Below, one piece after another: positions 17,104-26,625 of a stretch of 64,000 nucleotides of DNA (position 1 is the first letter of the stretch; every line of letters begins with the position of its first letter). Made by a program: the position numbers and the translations under genes. The notes under the pieces were generated by a model. The model had not been told where the DNA came from. It searched no databases and saw only the letters and a program-made list of their open reading frames with translations. This stretch comes from Ga0077527 sp964433345 (GTDB lineage Bacteria > Pseudomonadota > Gammaproteobacteria > Burkholderiales > SG8-41). The stretch covers positions 1-64,000 of the forward strand of contig CAYSQJ010000003.1 in NCBI GenBank assembly GCA_964433345.1. Direction: 5' to 3'.

Positions 17104-19257
17104 ATGACCGCACCAGCCCCGAACGCAGCCGCGGCAGCAGTGCCGCCGCCGGCACCGGCCCTCTTCGAGGACTGGTCGGGCTACCTCAGGCCCGAAGACA
17201 TCGGCCAGCTGCGCGCGGCCTACCAGTTCAGCGAGGCAGCGCACCAGGGCCAGTTCCGCAAGTCCGGAGAGCCCTACATCGCCCACCCGCTGGCGGTCGC
17301 CAGCATCCTCGCGCAATGGCACATGGACACGCAGGCGCTGACCGCGGCCCTGCTGCACGACGTCGTCGAGGACACCGACGTCACCAAGAACCAGATCGCC
17401 GAACTGTTCGGCCGCCCGGTCGCCGAGCTGGTTGACGGCGTCTCCAAGCTCGACCGCATCCAGTTCGACACCCAGGAGAAGGCGCAGGCGGAGAATTTCC
17501 GCAAGATGCTGCTGGCGATGGCGCGCGACGTGCGGGTGATGCTGATCAAGCTTGCCGACCGCCTGCACAACATGCGCACTCTGGACGCCGTCCATCCGCA
17601 GAAGCGCCAGCGCATCGCACGCGAGACGCTGGACATCTACGCACCGATCGCCAACCGCCTCGGGCTGAACAGCATCTACCAGGAGATGGAGGATCTGTCC
17701 TTCCGCCACCTCTACCCCGACCGCTACCGCGTTCTGGCAAAGGCGGTGCGCACAGCACGCGGCAACCGCCGCGAGGTCGTCGGCAAGGTGCTCGACAGCA
17801 TCGAGCGGCGGCTGCGCGAGCACGGCGTGGAGGCCCAGGTCCAGGGCCGGGAAAAACACCTGCATTCGGTGTATCGCAAGATGCGCGAGAAGCACCTGTC
17901 GTTTGCCCAGGTGCACGATGTTTTCGGCTTCCGCATCGTCGTCAAGGACGCCACCGCCTGCTACGTCACCCTCGGCCTGCTGCACGGGCTCTACAAGCCG
18001 ATCCCGGGCAAGTTCAAGGACTACATCGCGATCCCCAAGGCCAACGGCTACCAGTCGCTGCACACCACTCTGTTCGGCCCCTTCGGCAGCCCTATCGAGA
18101 TCCAGATCCGCACCGCCGACATGCACAAGATCGCCGAGGCCGGCGTCGCCTCGCACTGGCTCTACAAGAGCTCCAACACCTCGCTGTCGGAACTGCAGCA
18201 GAAAACCCACCAGTGGCTGCAGAGCCTGCTCGAGATGCAGACCGAATCCGGCGACTCGGTGGAATTCCTCGAACACCTCAAGGTCGACCTCTTTCCCGAC
18301 GAGGTCTACGTGTTCACGCCCAAGGGCAAGATCATGTCGCTGCCGCGCGGCGCCTGCGCGGTGGACTTCGCCTATGCCGTGCATACCGACATCGGCAACC
18401 GCTGCGTCGCGGTCAAGATCAACCAGGAACTGATGCCGCTGCGCACCGAGTTGCGCAACGGTGACCGCGTCGAAATCATCACCGCCTCGCACGCCAAGCC
18501 GAATCCGCTGTGGCTGAATTTCGTCGCCACCGCCAAGGCGCGGGCGCACATCCGCCATTTCCTGAAGACCATGCACTTCTCGGAATCGGTGCAGCTCGGC
18601 AGCCGCCTGCTGCAGCAGGCGCTCGCCAACTTCAAGGCGACATCCGCCGACGTCGGCGACGCGCAATGGGACAAGCTGGTGCGCGACTCCAGCGGGCGCT
18701 CGCGCGACGAGATCCTCTCGGACATCGGGCTGGGCAAGCGGCTCGCCGTGGTCGTCGCCCACCAGCTGCTCGCGCTGGGCGAACCCCTGCCGCAGGAAGC
18801 GCGCACCGCGGGGGCCGTGGTCGTTCGCGGCTCGGAAGGACTTGCGGTGCAGTTCGCGCGCTGCTGCGGGCCCATCCCCGGCGATCCGATCATCGGCATC
18901 ATCAGCAAGGGCCAGGGCATGGTCGTGCACACCCACGACTGCCCGGTCATCGCCAAGAGCCACCGCGATCCGGAGCGCGTGCTCGACGTGCAGTGGGATG
19001 CCAATCCGAGCAAGCTTTTCGACGTCGGCATCCGCCTGGTGGTGGCCAACCAGCGCGGCGTGCTGGCGAAAGTCGCCGCAGAAATCGCCGCCGCCGAATC
19101 GAACATCCAGAACGTCGCCGTCGATCCCGACGACGGCGGCACCTACACCGTGATGCGTTTCACGGTGCAGGTGATGAACCGCATGCATCTCGCGCGCATC
19201 GTGCGCGACCTGCGCAAGATTCCGGAAGTGGTGCGCATCAACCGCATCAAGGGCTGA
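17104..19257 (+). CDS. spoT: bifunctional (p)ppGpp synthase/hydrolase (SpoT/RelA family)
   Basis: A 717-residue Rel-family enzyme. The N-terminal HD hydrolase domain carries YIAHPLAVASIL and ALLHDVVEDT; the synthetase domain has GFRIVVKD and ANGYQSLHT; then a TGS domain (DEVYVFTPKG) and a C-terminal ACT domain. An intact HDxxED motif predicts real hydrolase activity. It starts 61 bases after rpoZ and probably shares the transcript. It makes and removes the stringent-response alarmone. Confidence 0.96.
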   Translation: MTAPAPNAAAAAVPPPAPALFEDWSGYLRPEDIGQLRAAYQFSEAAHQGQFRKSGEPYIAHPLAVASILAQWHMDTQALTAALLHDVVEDTDVTKNQIAELFGRPVAELVDGVSKLDRIQFDTQEKAQAENFRKMLLAMARDVRVMLIKLADRLHNMRTLDAVHPQKRQRIARETLDIYAPIANRLGLNSIYQEMEDLSFRHLYPDRYRVLAKAVRTARGNRREVVGKVLDSIERRLREHGVEAQVQGREKHLHSVYRKMREKHLSFAQVHDVFGFRIVVKDATACYVTLGLLHGLYKPIPGKFKDYIAIPKANGYQSLHTTLFGPFGSPIEIQIRTADMHKIAEAGVASHWLYKSSNTSLSELQQKTHQWLQSLLEMQTESGDSVEFLEHLKVDLFPDEVYVFTPKGKIMSLPRGACAVDFAYAVHTDIGNRCVAVKINQELMPLRTELRNGDRVEIITASHAKPNPLWLNFVATAKARAHIRHFLKTMHFSESVQLGSRLLQQALANFKATSADVGDAQWDKLVRDSSGRSRDEILSDIGLGKRLAVVVAHQLLALGEPLPQEARTAGAVVVRGSEGLAVQFARCCGPIPGDPIIGIISKGQGMVVHTHDCPVIAKSHRDPERVLDVQWDANPSKLFDVGIRLVVANQRGVLAKVAAEIAAAESNIQNVAVDPDDGGTYTVMRFTVQVMNRMHLARIVRDLRKIPEVVRINRIKG

Positions 19258-19284
19258 GCAGCAGCGCCCGCGATCCGCGCAATC

Positions 19285-19533
19285 CTATCGGCGGCAGGCG
19301 CTGCGGCCGTCGTTCCAGCCCATCATGTAATCCGCGTCCTCGCGGAACCGCCGCTCGTCGCGGCGCTGGGTGCGTCCGGCCGACGCGCAGCCGTCGGCAT
19401 GTCCCTGGCGGAAGGCCGGCGAATAGCCCGAGAGATTGAAGCGCGGCTTTTCCTGCGGCGGCACGCTGCCGCAGGCCGCCACCAGAAACGACACGGCAAG
19501 CACGAGGCCCGCGCGCAGGATCGTGGCGCTCAT
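19285..19533 (-). CDS. small lipoprotein
   Basis: An 82-residue protein with a signal sequence and lipobox LVAACG, so probably lipidated at the Cys near residue 21. The mature part is short and polar with AFRQGHADGCASAG and YMMGWNDGRSAC, resembling small uncharacterised lipoproteins of this group. The ATG overlaps the stop of the upstream glycine-zipper gene by 4 bases (ATGA), implying coupled translation. Function unknown. Confidence 0.8.
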   Translation of the reverse strand: MSATILRAGLVLAVSFLVAACGSVPPQEKPRFNLSGYSPAFRQGHADGCASAGRTQRRDERRFREDADYMMGWNDGRSACRR

Positions 19534-20120
19534 TGCAGGGGCACCGGGCGGCCGTCGCGGATGCGCACGCGCTGGCCCTCGCTGACCGAGGCCCTGGTCG
19601 ACGCAAAACTGCGCAGGCTGTTGTCGTCCATGCGCACGCTGATTTCGTAATGCAGGTTCCTGTTCATGTTTTTCTCGAGTTCATGTCCGGCATAGGCGCC
19701 GGCTCCTGCGCCAACCACGGTCATCGCCGTGCGTCCGCGGCCGCCGCCCACCTGATTGCCGAGTATGCCACCGACCACGCTGCCGGCCACCGCGCCGACG
19801 CCCGACCCCTTACCCGCGGTCTCAACCGTGCGCACCGACTCGACGACACCGCAGTTCGCGCAGGGCGCGGCGGAAGACTCTGCCGATGCGCGCGGCACTG
19901 ATGATGCGGAGGACGAAGTTTTGCGCGCGGCGGGCGCAGCTGCATCGACTCCCGCCGCGACAGGCTGCGATTGCGCGCCGGGCAACAGGCCGCTCATCGC
20001 GGCGATGCCCAGCATGCTGGCAATGATCACCGCGATGCCGGCAATCAGCAGGGTCGGATACAGCAATGGCGGAACGTTGCGCGCAGGTGGCACCGGGTGC
20101 GGGTTGTGTGACGGGGTCAT
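19530..20120 (-). CDS. glycine-zipper 2TM domain protein
   Basis: A 196-residue protein with one N-terminal membrane anchor (about residues 20-45), a low-complexity Ala/Ser linker with a short CANC motif, then a glycine-zipper block (GSGVGAVAGSVVGGILGNQVG, taken in pieces) of the Rickettsia 17-kDa/SlyB type and a small C-terminal beta domain ending in DGRPVPLQ. Likely an envelope protein. Co-translated with the following lipoprotein. Confidence 0.85.
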   Translation of the reverse strand: MTPSHNPHPVPPARNVPPLLYPTLLIAGIAVIIASMLGIAAMSGLLPGAQSQPVAAGVDAAAPAARKTSSSASSVPRASAESSAAPCANCGVVESVRTVETAGKGSGVGAVAGSVVGGILGNQVGGGRGRTAMTVVGAGAGAYAGHELEKNMNRNLHYEISVRMDDNSLRSFASTRASVSEGQRVRIRDGRPVPLQ

Positions 20121-20200
20121 GGCATCTGCTCCAGTTGAACAAGCGGACGGGCCGGACCAGACGGCCGCGTCCGCAGGCTCTCCATTGCAAGAGCGATGCC

Positions 20201-20237
20201 AGAAAAATATCGTTTAAAAACAAATACTTATATAATG
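20201..20237 (-). repeat. AT-rich dispersed repeat, copy B
   Basis: Minus strand reads TATATAAGTATTTG, then TTTTTAAACG, then ATATTTTTC. It is one of the best copies of the family. It lies in the 225-base gap between the glycine-zipper gene and glrR. Confidence 0.85.
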
Positions 20238-20252
20238 CCTTGCAATAAAGCC

Positions 20253-20268
20253 GTCGCCGGCCGGCGAC
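20253..20268. terminator. possible hairpin after glrR
   Basis: A perfect 16-base palindrome GTCGCCGGCCGGCGAC lies 78 bases after the glrR stop, on the minus strand followed by AGGCTTTATTG rather than a clean T tract. It could aid termination; it is only a hairpin on sequence grounds. Confidence 0.3.
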
Positions 20269-20345
20269 AGCATGCCTGCCGCCCCGCGCAAGTCATTGAT
20301 TCTGTTCGGAATCCGTCAGTCGGCCGGTGGCGACGTCGCAATCCT

Positions 20346-21719
20346 TCAGGCGCGCACCGGCTTGAACAGGCGCGGATCGAGCTGGTGACGCTGCAGCAGC
20401 TTGTAGAACTCGGTGCGGTTGCGCTTGGCCAGCCGCGAGGCCTGGGTCACGTTGCCTTCGGTGATCTTCAACAGCTGCGCGAGATAATCGCGCTCGAACT
20501 TGCGCCGCGCCTGCTCGAAGGACGCGAACTCGGTCTGCTCGCGCTGGATCGCCTGCTGCACCAGGCTCGCGGGAATCAGCGGCGTGGTCGCCAGCGCGAC
20601 CGACTGTTCGATCACGTTGTAGAGCTGGCGCACATTGCCCGGCCAGGAAGCTGCCACCAGTTGCTCGACGGCCTCCGGCGCCAGTCCGCTGACGCTCTTG
20701 CGATAACGTCCCGCCAGCTCACCGAGGAAATGCCCGGCCAGCAGCGGGATGTCCTCGCGCCGTTCCGCCAGCGAGGGCAGCGACAGCGACACCACCTTCA
20801 GCCGGTAATAAAGATCCTCGCGGAAATTGCCGGCCGCCATCTCGGCCTCAAGGTCGCGATGGGTCGCCGAGATCACGCGCACGTCGATGGGCGTGTTCTG
20901 CATGCCGCCGACCGGACGCACCTGCCTCTCCTGCAGCACTCGCAGCAACTTGACCTGCAGCGCCGGCGGCATGTCGCCGATCTCGTCGAGCAGCAACGTG
21001 CCGCCTTCGGCGGCGAGAAACAGGCCGCGGTTGTCGCGCACCGCGCCGGTGAAAGCGCCCTTGACGTGGCCGAAGAGCTCGGACTCGAGCAGCGGCTCCG
21101 GTATCGCACCGCAGTTGATCGCGACAAAAGGCCGGTCGCGACGCGGGCTCGCGGCATGCACCGCGCGCGCCAGCAGCTCCTTGCCGGTGCCCGACTCGCC
21201 GCGAATCATCACCGCGGCATCGCCGGCGGCAACCAGCCGCGCCTTCGCCAGCACCTCTTCCATTGCCGGGTTGCGGGTGATGATCGACTTGCGCCAGGCG
21301 CCGTCATCGGCACCCGGTGCATCCGGCGCGCCGGAAACCGCCAGCGCGCGCTCGATCTCGTCGAGCAGCGCCTTCGCGTCGAAGGGTTTGGTCAGATAGC
21401 CGAAGACCCCGCCCTTCACCGCGGCCACGGCATCGGGAATCGTGCCATGCGCGGTCAGGATGATCACCGGCAACGCGGGGTTTTCAGCACGGATCGCCTC
21501 GAACAGCGCAATGCCGTCCATGCCGCCCATCTGCAGATCGGTGACCACCACGCCCGGACGCGACACCGCGAGCTGCGCCAGCGCGCGCTCGCCGCTGTCG
21601 GCAACGGTCACGCCATAACCCGCGGCTTCCAGCCGCAGCTGCATCAGGCGCAGCAGCCCGGGATCGTCATCCACCACCAGTATGCGGGCCGCGCCCGCCG
21701 TTTTCACTTTCATGTCCAT
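20346..21719 (-). CDS. glrR: sigma-54 response regulator GlrR/QseF-like
   Basis: A 457-residue NtrC-type regulator: receiver domain (about 10-125, phospho-acceptor Asp in VVTDLQMGG), AAA+ domain with Walker A GESGTGKE and the sigma-54 contact GAFTGA, and a Fis-type HTH at the C-terminus (EGNVTQASRLAKRNRTEF). It is the last gene of a kinase-lipoprotein-regulator operon matching E. coli glrK-qseG-glrR. In E. coli, GlrR activates small RNA and envelope-stress promoters with sigma-54. Targets here are unknown. Confidence 0.92.
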   Translation of the reverse strand: MDMKVKTAGAARILVVDDDPGLLRLMQLRLEAAGYGVTVADSGERALAQLAVSRPGVVVTDLQMGGMDGIALFEAIRAENPALPVIILTAHGTIPDAVAAVKGGVFGYLTKPFDAKALLDEIERALAVSGAPDAPGADDGAWRKSIITRNPAMEEVLAKARLVAAGDAAVMIRGESGTGKELLARAVHAASPRRDRPFVAINCGAIPEPLLESELFGHVKGAFTGAVRDNRGLFLAAEGGTLLLDEIGDMPPALQVKLLRVLQERQVRPVGGMQNTPIDVRVISATHRDLEAEMAAGNFREDLYYRLKVVSLSLPSLAERREDIPLLAGHFLGELAGRYRKSVSGLAPEAVEQLVAASWPGNVRQLYNVIEQSVALATTPLIPASLVQQAIQREQTEFASFEQARRKFERDYLAQLLKITEGNVTQASRLAKRNRTEFYKLLQRHQLDPRLFKPVRA

Positions 21720-21768
21720 GAGTGCCTCTGCATTGATCCCTGAATATCGCCGCGGCCCTGCGCCACGA

Positions 21769-22263
21769 CTACTTTTTCCGCACCGCCGCGCCGCCCTCGC
21801 GGCCCGTCATGCTGCGCTCCAGCGACAGCAGCGCATCGAGCTTCTGCTGCAATCCCTGGGCGCCGGCCTCGAGCCGGCGCTGCTCCTGCAGGAAAGCAGT
21901 CATCAGCAAGGCCAGTCCGCGCAAGCCGCTGTCCGCGCTGCGTGTCACCGGCTCCAGCAGTTCCAGCGCGCGCGCGTCATCGCCTGCTGCCGCGCCGGGC
22001 AAGGTCAGCAGCATCGCGTAGCGCAACCTTGCGGCATCGCCGCGCGACCGCGCCAGCGCGCGCCGCGCCGACTCCTGCTCACGCGCCAGTTCCGGCCCCT
22101 GGAGCTGACGCGCCCTGGCGTAGAAGGCCAGCGCGCGCGCGGACTCATCACTGCCGGCGCGCACATCCTCGACCGGAGTAACCGCGCCGTCGGGGGCTTC
22201 GATGCCGCGCAGCGCGCCGCATCCGGTCAGCAGCAACAGCAATCCGATCCACGGCAGCCTCAT
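21769..22263 (-). CDS. qseG: QseG-like lipoprotein
   Basis: A 164-residue protein with a signal sequence and lipobox LLTGCG. It is helical, rich in Ala/Arg/Leu, with a C-terminal coiled-coil-like stretch (LEAGAQGLQQKLDALLSLE). It lies exactly where qseG (yfhG) lies in enterobacteria, between the kinase and regulator genes, and its ATG overlaps the kinase stop by 4 bases. Assignment rests mainly on position and lipoprotein character, since QseG diverges quickly. Confidence 0.7.
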   Translation of the reverse strand: MRLPWIGLLLLLTGCGALRGIEAPDGAVTPVEDVRAGSDESARALAFYARARQLQGPELAREQESARRALARSRGDAARLRYAMLLTLPGAAAGDDARALELLEPVTRSADSGLRGLALLMTAFLQEQRRLEAGAQGLQQKLDALLSLERSMTGREGGAAVRKK

Positions 22264-23702
22264 GCCTGCATCCCCTGCCGCAGCGGCAGCCTGACCCGCA
22301 GGCGCGCACCCGACTGCCGCGGCTCGTCGACAACCTCGACGGTGCCGCCATGCGCCTGCGCGTAATCACGCACCACCGACAGGCCGATGCCCGAACCGCG
22401 CAGCGGACCGCCGGCAACGCTGCGGCCGCGGAAGAAGGGATCAAACACGCGCTCGCGCTCCGCCGGCGGAATGCCGGGTCCCGCATCCGAGACCTCCAGC
22501 ACCGCGTGCTCACCATCGCGGCGCACATCAACCTCGATGACGCCGCCCTCGGGCGAAAATTTCACGGCATTGGACAGCAAATTGTCGAGCATGATGCGCA
22601 GTTTCTCCGGATCGGCCTCGAGGGTGACATCCTCGACATTCGGCGCCACTCGCAGCGCCCGCGCTCGCAACGCGAGATTCTGGTCGTCGAGCACGCGGGC
22701 CACCGCGCGGCGTGCCTCGACCTGCGCGAAGCGCATCGCGCTGCGGTGGTACTCCGCGGCGCCGTAGGACAGCAGGTCCTCGATCAGTCGCTGCAATTCT
22801 ATACTGTTGGCCTTCAGGATCCCCGCCACCTCCTGCTGCTCGGGAGTGAGCTTGCCCAGCGCCTCTTCCGACAGCAGCTCCGAACCTTCGCGCAATGCGG
22901 TCAGCGGCGTCTTCAGCTCATGCGAAACCTGGCGCAGGAAGCGGTTCTTCTGCTGCTCGAGCTCGTTCAGCCGGTGGCGCAGCCATTCGATGCGGCGGCC
23001 GACCATCTGCAGGTCGCGCGGCCCGCTGACACCGACCGGCGCCGAGAAATCACCGACACCGAGACGGCGGATCGCGGCGTCGATCTGGCGGATCGGCCGC
23101 GCGATCAGCACCGTGAATCCAGCCGCCAGCAGCAGCGCGACCGGCACCAGCGCGAGCATCTGCCAGAAGGTGATGACCTGCGCCCGCGCTGCGGTCTCGC
23201 GCATGGCTTCCACCTCGCGGTCGATCAGGCGGTCACCACGACCGATAATGCCGCGCGCGAGTTCGTCCAGGCGCGTGAAGGACTCCGCGGCCCGGCGCAG
23301 CGCGGCGCCGCCCGCGGGGCCGCTCAGCACTGCATGGATCGCCGCCTCGCCGCGAACGATCTCGTCGAGCGCAACGCGCTGCTCGGCATCGAAGGGCAGC
23401 GCCGCGAATTCGCCGGCGACTTTCAGAAAAGCCTCGCGGTTGGACTCGTAGGCGTCGAGCAGCGAGCGGTCGCCGAGGATGGCCATCTGCCGCGCGTTGC
23501 GCTCCAGCGCGCCGAGCAGCTCGGCCAGCCGGCGGCTCGCCTGCGTCGACTGCACCGCCTGCTGCACGGCGAGCTGGCTGCGGCTGGCAAACTGGTTGAT
23601 CGAGACCGCGTTGTTGACCAGCGCGAGAATCAGCGGCAGCGCCACCATGGCGAAACCGACGACCAGCAGCCGGGGAAATGAATTGGGTTGCAGGAAACGC
23701 AT
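22260..23702 (-). CDS. glrK: sensor histidine kinase GlrK/QseE-like
   Basis: A 480-residue membrane kinase: N-terminal TM helix (about 10-32), a roughly 150-residue periplasmic helical sensor, second TM (about 178-200), HAMP domain, HisKA with FLRQVSHELKTPL (phospho-His) and an HATPase_c domain with N, G1 (DAGPGIPP) and G2 (GSGIGLSVV) boxes. First gene of the glrK-qseG-glrR operon. The periplasmic cue is unknown. Confidence 0.92.
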   Translation of the reverse strand: MRFLQPNSFPRLLVVGFAMVALPLILALVNNAVSINQFASRSQLAVQQAVQSTQASRRLAELLGALERNARQMAILGDRSLLDAYESNREAFLKVAGEFAALPFDAEQRVALDEIVRGEAAIHAVLSGPAGGAALRRAAESFTRLDELARGIIGRGDRLIDREVEAMRETAARAQVITFWQMLALVPVALLLAAGFTVLIARPIRQIDAAIRRLGVGDFSAPVGVSGPRDLQMVGRRIEWLRHRLNELEQQKNRFLRQVSHELKTPLTALREGSELLSEEALGKLTPEQQEVAGILKANSIELQRLIEDLLSYGAAEYHRSAMRFAQVEARRAVARVLDDQNLALRARALRVAPNVEDVTLEADPEKLRIMLDNLLSNAVKFSPEGGVIEVDVRRDGEHAVLEVSDAGPGIPPAERERVFDPFFRGRSVAGGPLRGSGIGLSVVRDYAQAHGGTVEVVDEPRQSGARLRVRLPLRQGMQA

Positions 23703-23735
23703 GCGAGGCGCGGTCCGGAGCGGACCGCTTTCCGG

Positions 23736-24332
23736 TTACGCGCCCTGCCGGTTCTTGTCTTCCAGCACCTTGATCAGCCCGTCGATGCCCGAGCGCCCGA
23801 TCTCCGTGTTGAACTGGCCGCGGTAGCTGATCACCAGGCTCGCATTCTCGGCAACGATGTCGGTAACCTTCCACTGCCTGTCGGTGAGGGTCATACGGTA
23901 ATCGATCGAAATCGGCGGACGCCCCGGCTCCTTCACCAGCGTGCGCACGGTCGTGTAATCGTCGCCGGGCTTCATCTGCAACGGCCGGACCTCGATCGTG
24001 CGATCCACACCGGCAACCTCGGCCAGTGCCGTGGTGTAGGTGCGAACCAGCAGCGTGCGGAACGCGTTCTCCAGGGCGGTACGCTGTGCCGGTGTCGCAC
24101 TGCGCCAGGAGACACCCATCGCCAGCTGGGTCATCGTGCGGAAATCGAAATGCGGCAGCACCTTCTTCTCGGCGATCTCTTCGAGCACCCGCCGGTCCTT
24201 GTTCTGCTTGAGTATGGCCAGCACCTCTTCGACAGTGGTCTTCACCAGCAGGTCGGGTGCGGTCTGCGCATGGGCCACCGGCAGCAGCAGGCTGGAAGCC
24301 AGCATCAGGAGTGCGGCAATGGCGTTTTTCAT
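23736..24332 (-). CDS. mlaC: MlaC-family phospholipid/toluene-tolerance periplasmic protein
   Basis: A 198-residue secreted protein (signal peptide cleaved after VAHAQ) of the Ttg2D/MlaC family, with KVLPHFDFRTMTQLAMG and ISYRGQFNTEIGRSG. MlaC carries phospholipids between the outer membrane MlaA complex and the inner membrane MlaFEDB. No other mla gene is in the window, so this is an isolated copy. It sits 33 bases downstream of the kinase gene's start on the same strand, so it could lead the glr transcript. Confidence 0.9.
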   Translation of the reverse strand: MKNAIAALLMLASSLLLPVAHAQTAPDLLVKTTVEEVLAILKQNKDRRVLEEIAEKKVLPHFDFRTMTQLAMGVSWRSATPAQRTALENAFRTLLVRTYTTALAEVAGVDRTIEVRPLQMKPGDDYTTVRTLVKEPGRPPISIDYRMTLTDRQWKVTDIVAENASLVISYRGQFNTEIGRSGIDGLIKVLEDKNRQGA

Positions 24333-24554
24333 GTTGTTGTCATCCCTTGTGAGTCACAGGCATCAAGATACCTTACCCGCATTAGGCCGCACCATGGCGT
24401 GAAATGTTCCGCTCCAGAAGCCGCAAACCACGAAAATTGCGGGAAAAATCACGAATCGCTGCTCATGGAGCCGGGATCCGGACACCGGGGCGTCGCCGCA
24501 AGGAGACAGTATCGCCCTTTGTTATGATCGACACCTGATCAAAGCACAGGAAAC

Positions 24555-25544
24555 ATGCCCGTGAAACTGCTGCGCTACAGCCTCAAACACGAACCCCGCG
24601 CGCTGGCGCGCCTCGGCGTGCTGATTGCACCCGACCGCGTTGCCGACCTGCGCGCCGGATACGCGCTGCATCTGACAGAGCGCGCGGGCAATGCGCGCGG
24701 CCAGGAACTCGCCGCGATCTGGATGCCGCAGTACATCACCGAGTTCCTGCATCTCGGCGAACAGGGCTGGATCGCGCTCGCCGATGCCTACACCTTCCTC
24801 GCGGATCTGGCCGCCAGCACGCCGGACGCCTCCGGACTGCGCGGCGAGCCGCTGTTCCTGCCGCTCGCCGACTGCCGCGTCTATGCGCCGGTGCGGCCGT
24901 CAAAGCTGATTGCGGTGGGCCGCAACTACCCGGGCTACACGCAGTTCCCGGGCAAGGCGCCGGGCAAGATACCCACCGGCTTCATCAAGACGCTGTCATC
25001 CATCGTCGGGCCGGGACGCGACATCATCAAGCCGCGCATCACCCGGGCGCTGGACTGCGAAACCGAGCTTGCGATAGTGATCGGCAAGCGCTGCAAGGAT
25101 GTTCCCGAGGAAAAGGCCTGGGACGTCATCGCCGGCTACACCATCGTCAACGACATCACCGCGCGCGACCTCGGTGCGCTGGAAAAGCAGGGCGGGCACA
25201 TGTTCCTCGCCAAGACCCTGGATACCTTCGCGCCGCTGGGGCCGTGGATGATCACCCGTGACGCGATCCCCGACCCGATGCACCTGCGCATCCAGACCCG
25301 GGTCAACGGCGAAACGCGCCAGGACGGCAATACCCGCGACATGCTGTTCAGCATCCCGCAACTGGTCGCGCATTTCTCGCAGATCACGCTGATGCCCGGC
25401 GACATCATCGCCACCGGCTCGCCCGGCGGCGGCGCGCTGGCCAATCCCGACTGGTACCTCAACGCCGGCGATGTCGTCGAATCCGAAATCGAGGGCATCG
25501 GCATCCTCAGCAACGGCGTCGTCGACGAGCCGTTGCCGCGCTGA
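24555..25544 (+). CDS. fumarylacetoacetate hydrolase family protein
   Basis: A 329-residue FAH-superfamily enzyme with the metal-binding ETELAIVIGKRCKDV block, GYTIVNDITARDL and the C-terminal GDIIATGSPGG. Family members cleave C-C bonds in beta-diketo acids or decarboxylate/hydrate 2-oxo acids. Its N-terminal 100 residues are longer than the core, as in many bacterial paralogues. It converges on the CoA-transferase/dehydrogenase cluster on the other strand and may belong to the same pathway. Confidence 0.9.
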   Translation: MPVKLLRYSLKHEPRALARLGVLIAPDRVADLRAGYALHLTERAGNARGQELAAIWMPQYITEFLHLGEQGWIALADAYTFLADLAASTPDASGLRGEPLFLPLADCRVYAPVRPSKLIAVGRNYPGYTQFPGKAPGKIPTGFIKTLSSIVGPGRDIIKPRITRALDCETELAIVIGKRCKDVPEEKAWDVIAGYTIVNDITARDLGALEKQGGHMFLAKTLDTFAPLGPWMITRDAIPDPMHLRIQTRVNGETRQDGNTRDMLFSIPQLVAHFSQITLMPGDIIATGSPGGGALANPDWYLNAGDVVESEIEGIGILSNGVVDEPLPR

Positions 25545-25557
25545 GTGCGGCGCGCGT

Positions 25558-26625
25558 TCAGCGCGCGATTTTCGCGATCTTCAGTTCGCCGGCGAGCTGG
25601 TCGAGCGCGGCCAACAGCGCGTCCGGCATCGGCACGCCGTTGTTGCCGCGGTCGGCACGCGCACTGTGCGTGCCTTCGCCCGGCAGGCGGATGCGGTCGA
25701 CATTGGGCAGGCGCTGCGAATTGCGGATGTCGCGGATCAGCGTGTCCATGCCCGCCTTGAACTCGGCCAGCGGCTGGAACGCCTCGATGTTGATCGCGAC
25801 GATGGCGTGGCCGGTATTGGTCTCGCTGCTGTCATCGTTGTTGAAGTCGATGACATCCTTGCCCATCGCCGCACCGTTGAGATTGCCGGCGAGCATGCCG
25901 ATGATCAGCGCAAGGCCGTAGCCCTTGTAACCACCGATCGGCAGCAGGAATCCCTCGTTCGCACGTTTGGGGTCAGTCAGCGGATTGCCCTGGCGGTCCA
26001 TCATCCAGCCCTCGGGCATCATCTCGCCACGCTGCGCCTTGGTCTTGACCTTGCCATAGGCCGCCACCGTGGTCGCCATGTCGAGGATCACCGCCGGCTC
26101 CGCGCCCGCCGGCACCGCAACCGCGATCGGATTGGTCGACAGCAGCATGTCGAGCCCTCCCCAGGGCGGCAGGTGGTTGGCGCTGCCCACGGCCATGTAG
26201 AGACCAATCATGTCCTGCGCCGCCGGCATCGTCGCATAAAGCGAGGCCGGCCCGGCGTGGTTGCTCCACTTGGCGCCGACCCAGGCGACGCCCGCGGTCC
26301 TCGCCTTCTCGATCGCCTTCTCGGCGGCGAACTTCATCACCAGGTGACCCATGCCGTTGTCGCCGTTGACCAGCGCCATGCCCGCCAGCTCGCGCTCGAC
26401 GCGGATATTCGGCTTCACGTTGACTGCGCCGCCCTTGATGCGGCGGATGTACTGCGGCAGGCGGAACACGCCATGCCCCTCGGAACCATTGATGTCGGCC
26501 TGCGCCATCAGTTCGGCGATGGTCTTTGCATCCTCGCGCGGCACCGCGACCGCCTCGAAAGCGGAAGCGATGAACGCCCGCAGTTGGTCACCCGCCACCC
26601 GTTGCTGCCGTTTCTGTTCAGCCAT
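25558..26625 (-). CDS. malate/L-lactate dehydrogenase type 2 (Ldh family)
   Basis: A 355-residue NAD(P)-dependent 2-hydroxyacid dehydrogenase of the YlbC/ComC fold, with SEGHGVFRLPQYI, NGDNGMGH, STNPIAVAVP and GGYKGYGLAL. Members oxidise malate, lactate, sulfolactate, ureidoglycolate or similar. The ATG at 26625 overlaps the end of the upstream epimerase gene by 8 bases, so they are co-transcribed. It is the last gene of the minus-strand catabolic run. Substrate unknown. Confidence 0.9.
   Translation of the reverse strand: MAEQKRQQRVAGDQLRAFIASAFEAVAVPREDAKTIAELMAQADINGSEGHGVFRLPQYIRRIKGGAVNVKPNIRVERELAGMALVNGDNGMGHLVMKFAAEKAIEKARTAGVAWVGAKWSNHAGPASLYATMPAAQDMIGLYMAVGSANHLPPWGGLDMLLSTNPIAVAVPAGAEPAVILDMATTVAAYGKVKTKAQRGEMMPEGWMMDRQGNPLTDPKRANEGFLLPIGGYKGYGLALIIGMLAGNLNGAAMGKDVIDFNNDDSSETNTGHAIVAINIEAFQPLAEFKAGMDTLIRDIRNSQRLPNVDRIRLPGEGTHSARADRGNNGVPMPDALLAALDQLAGELKIAKIAR

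Noticed and set aside
20196..21743. A 515-codon frame opposite glrR
   Set aside because: Antisense to a textbook sigma-54 regulator; starts inside the AT-rich repeat and has no recognisable domain.
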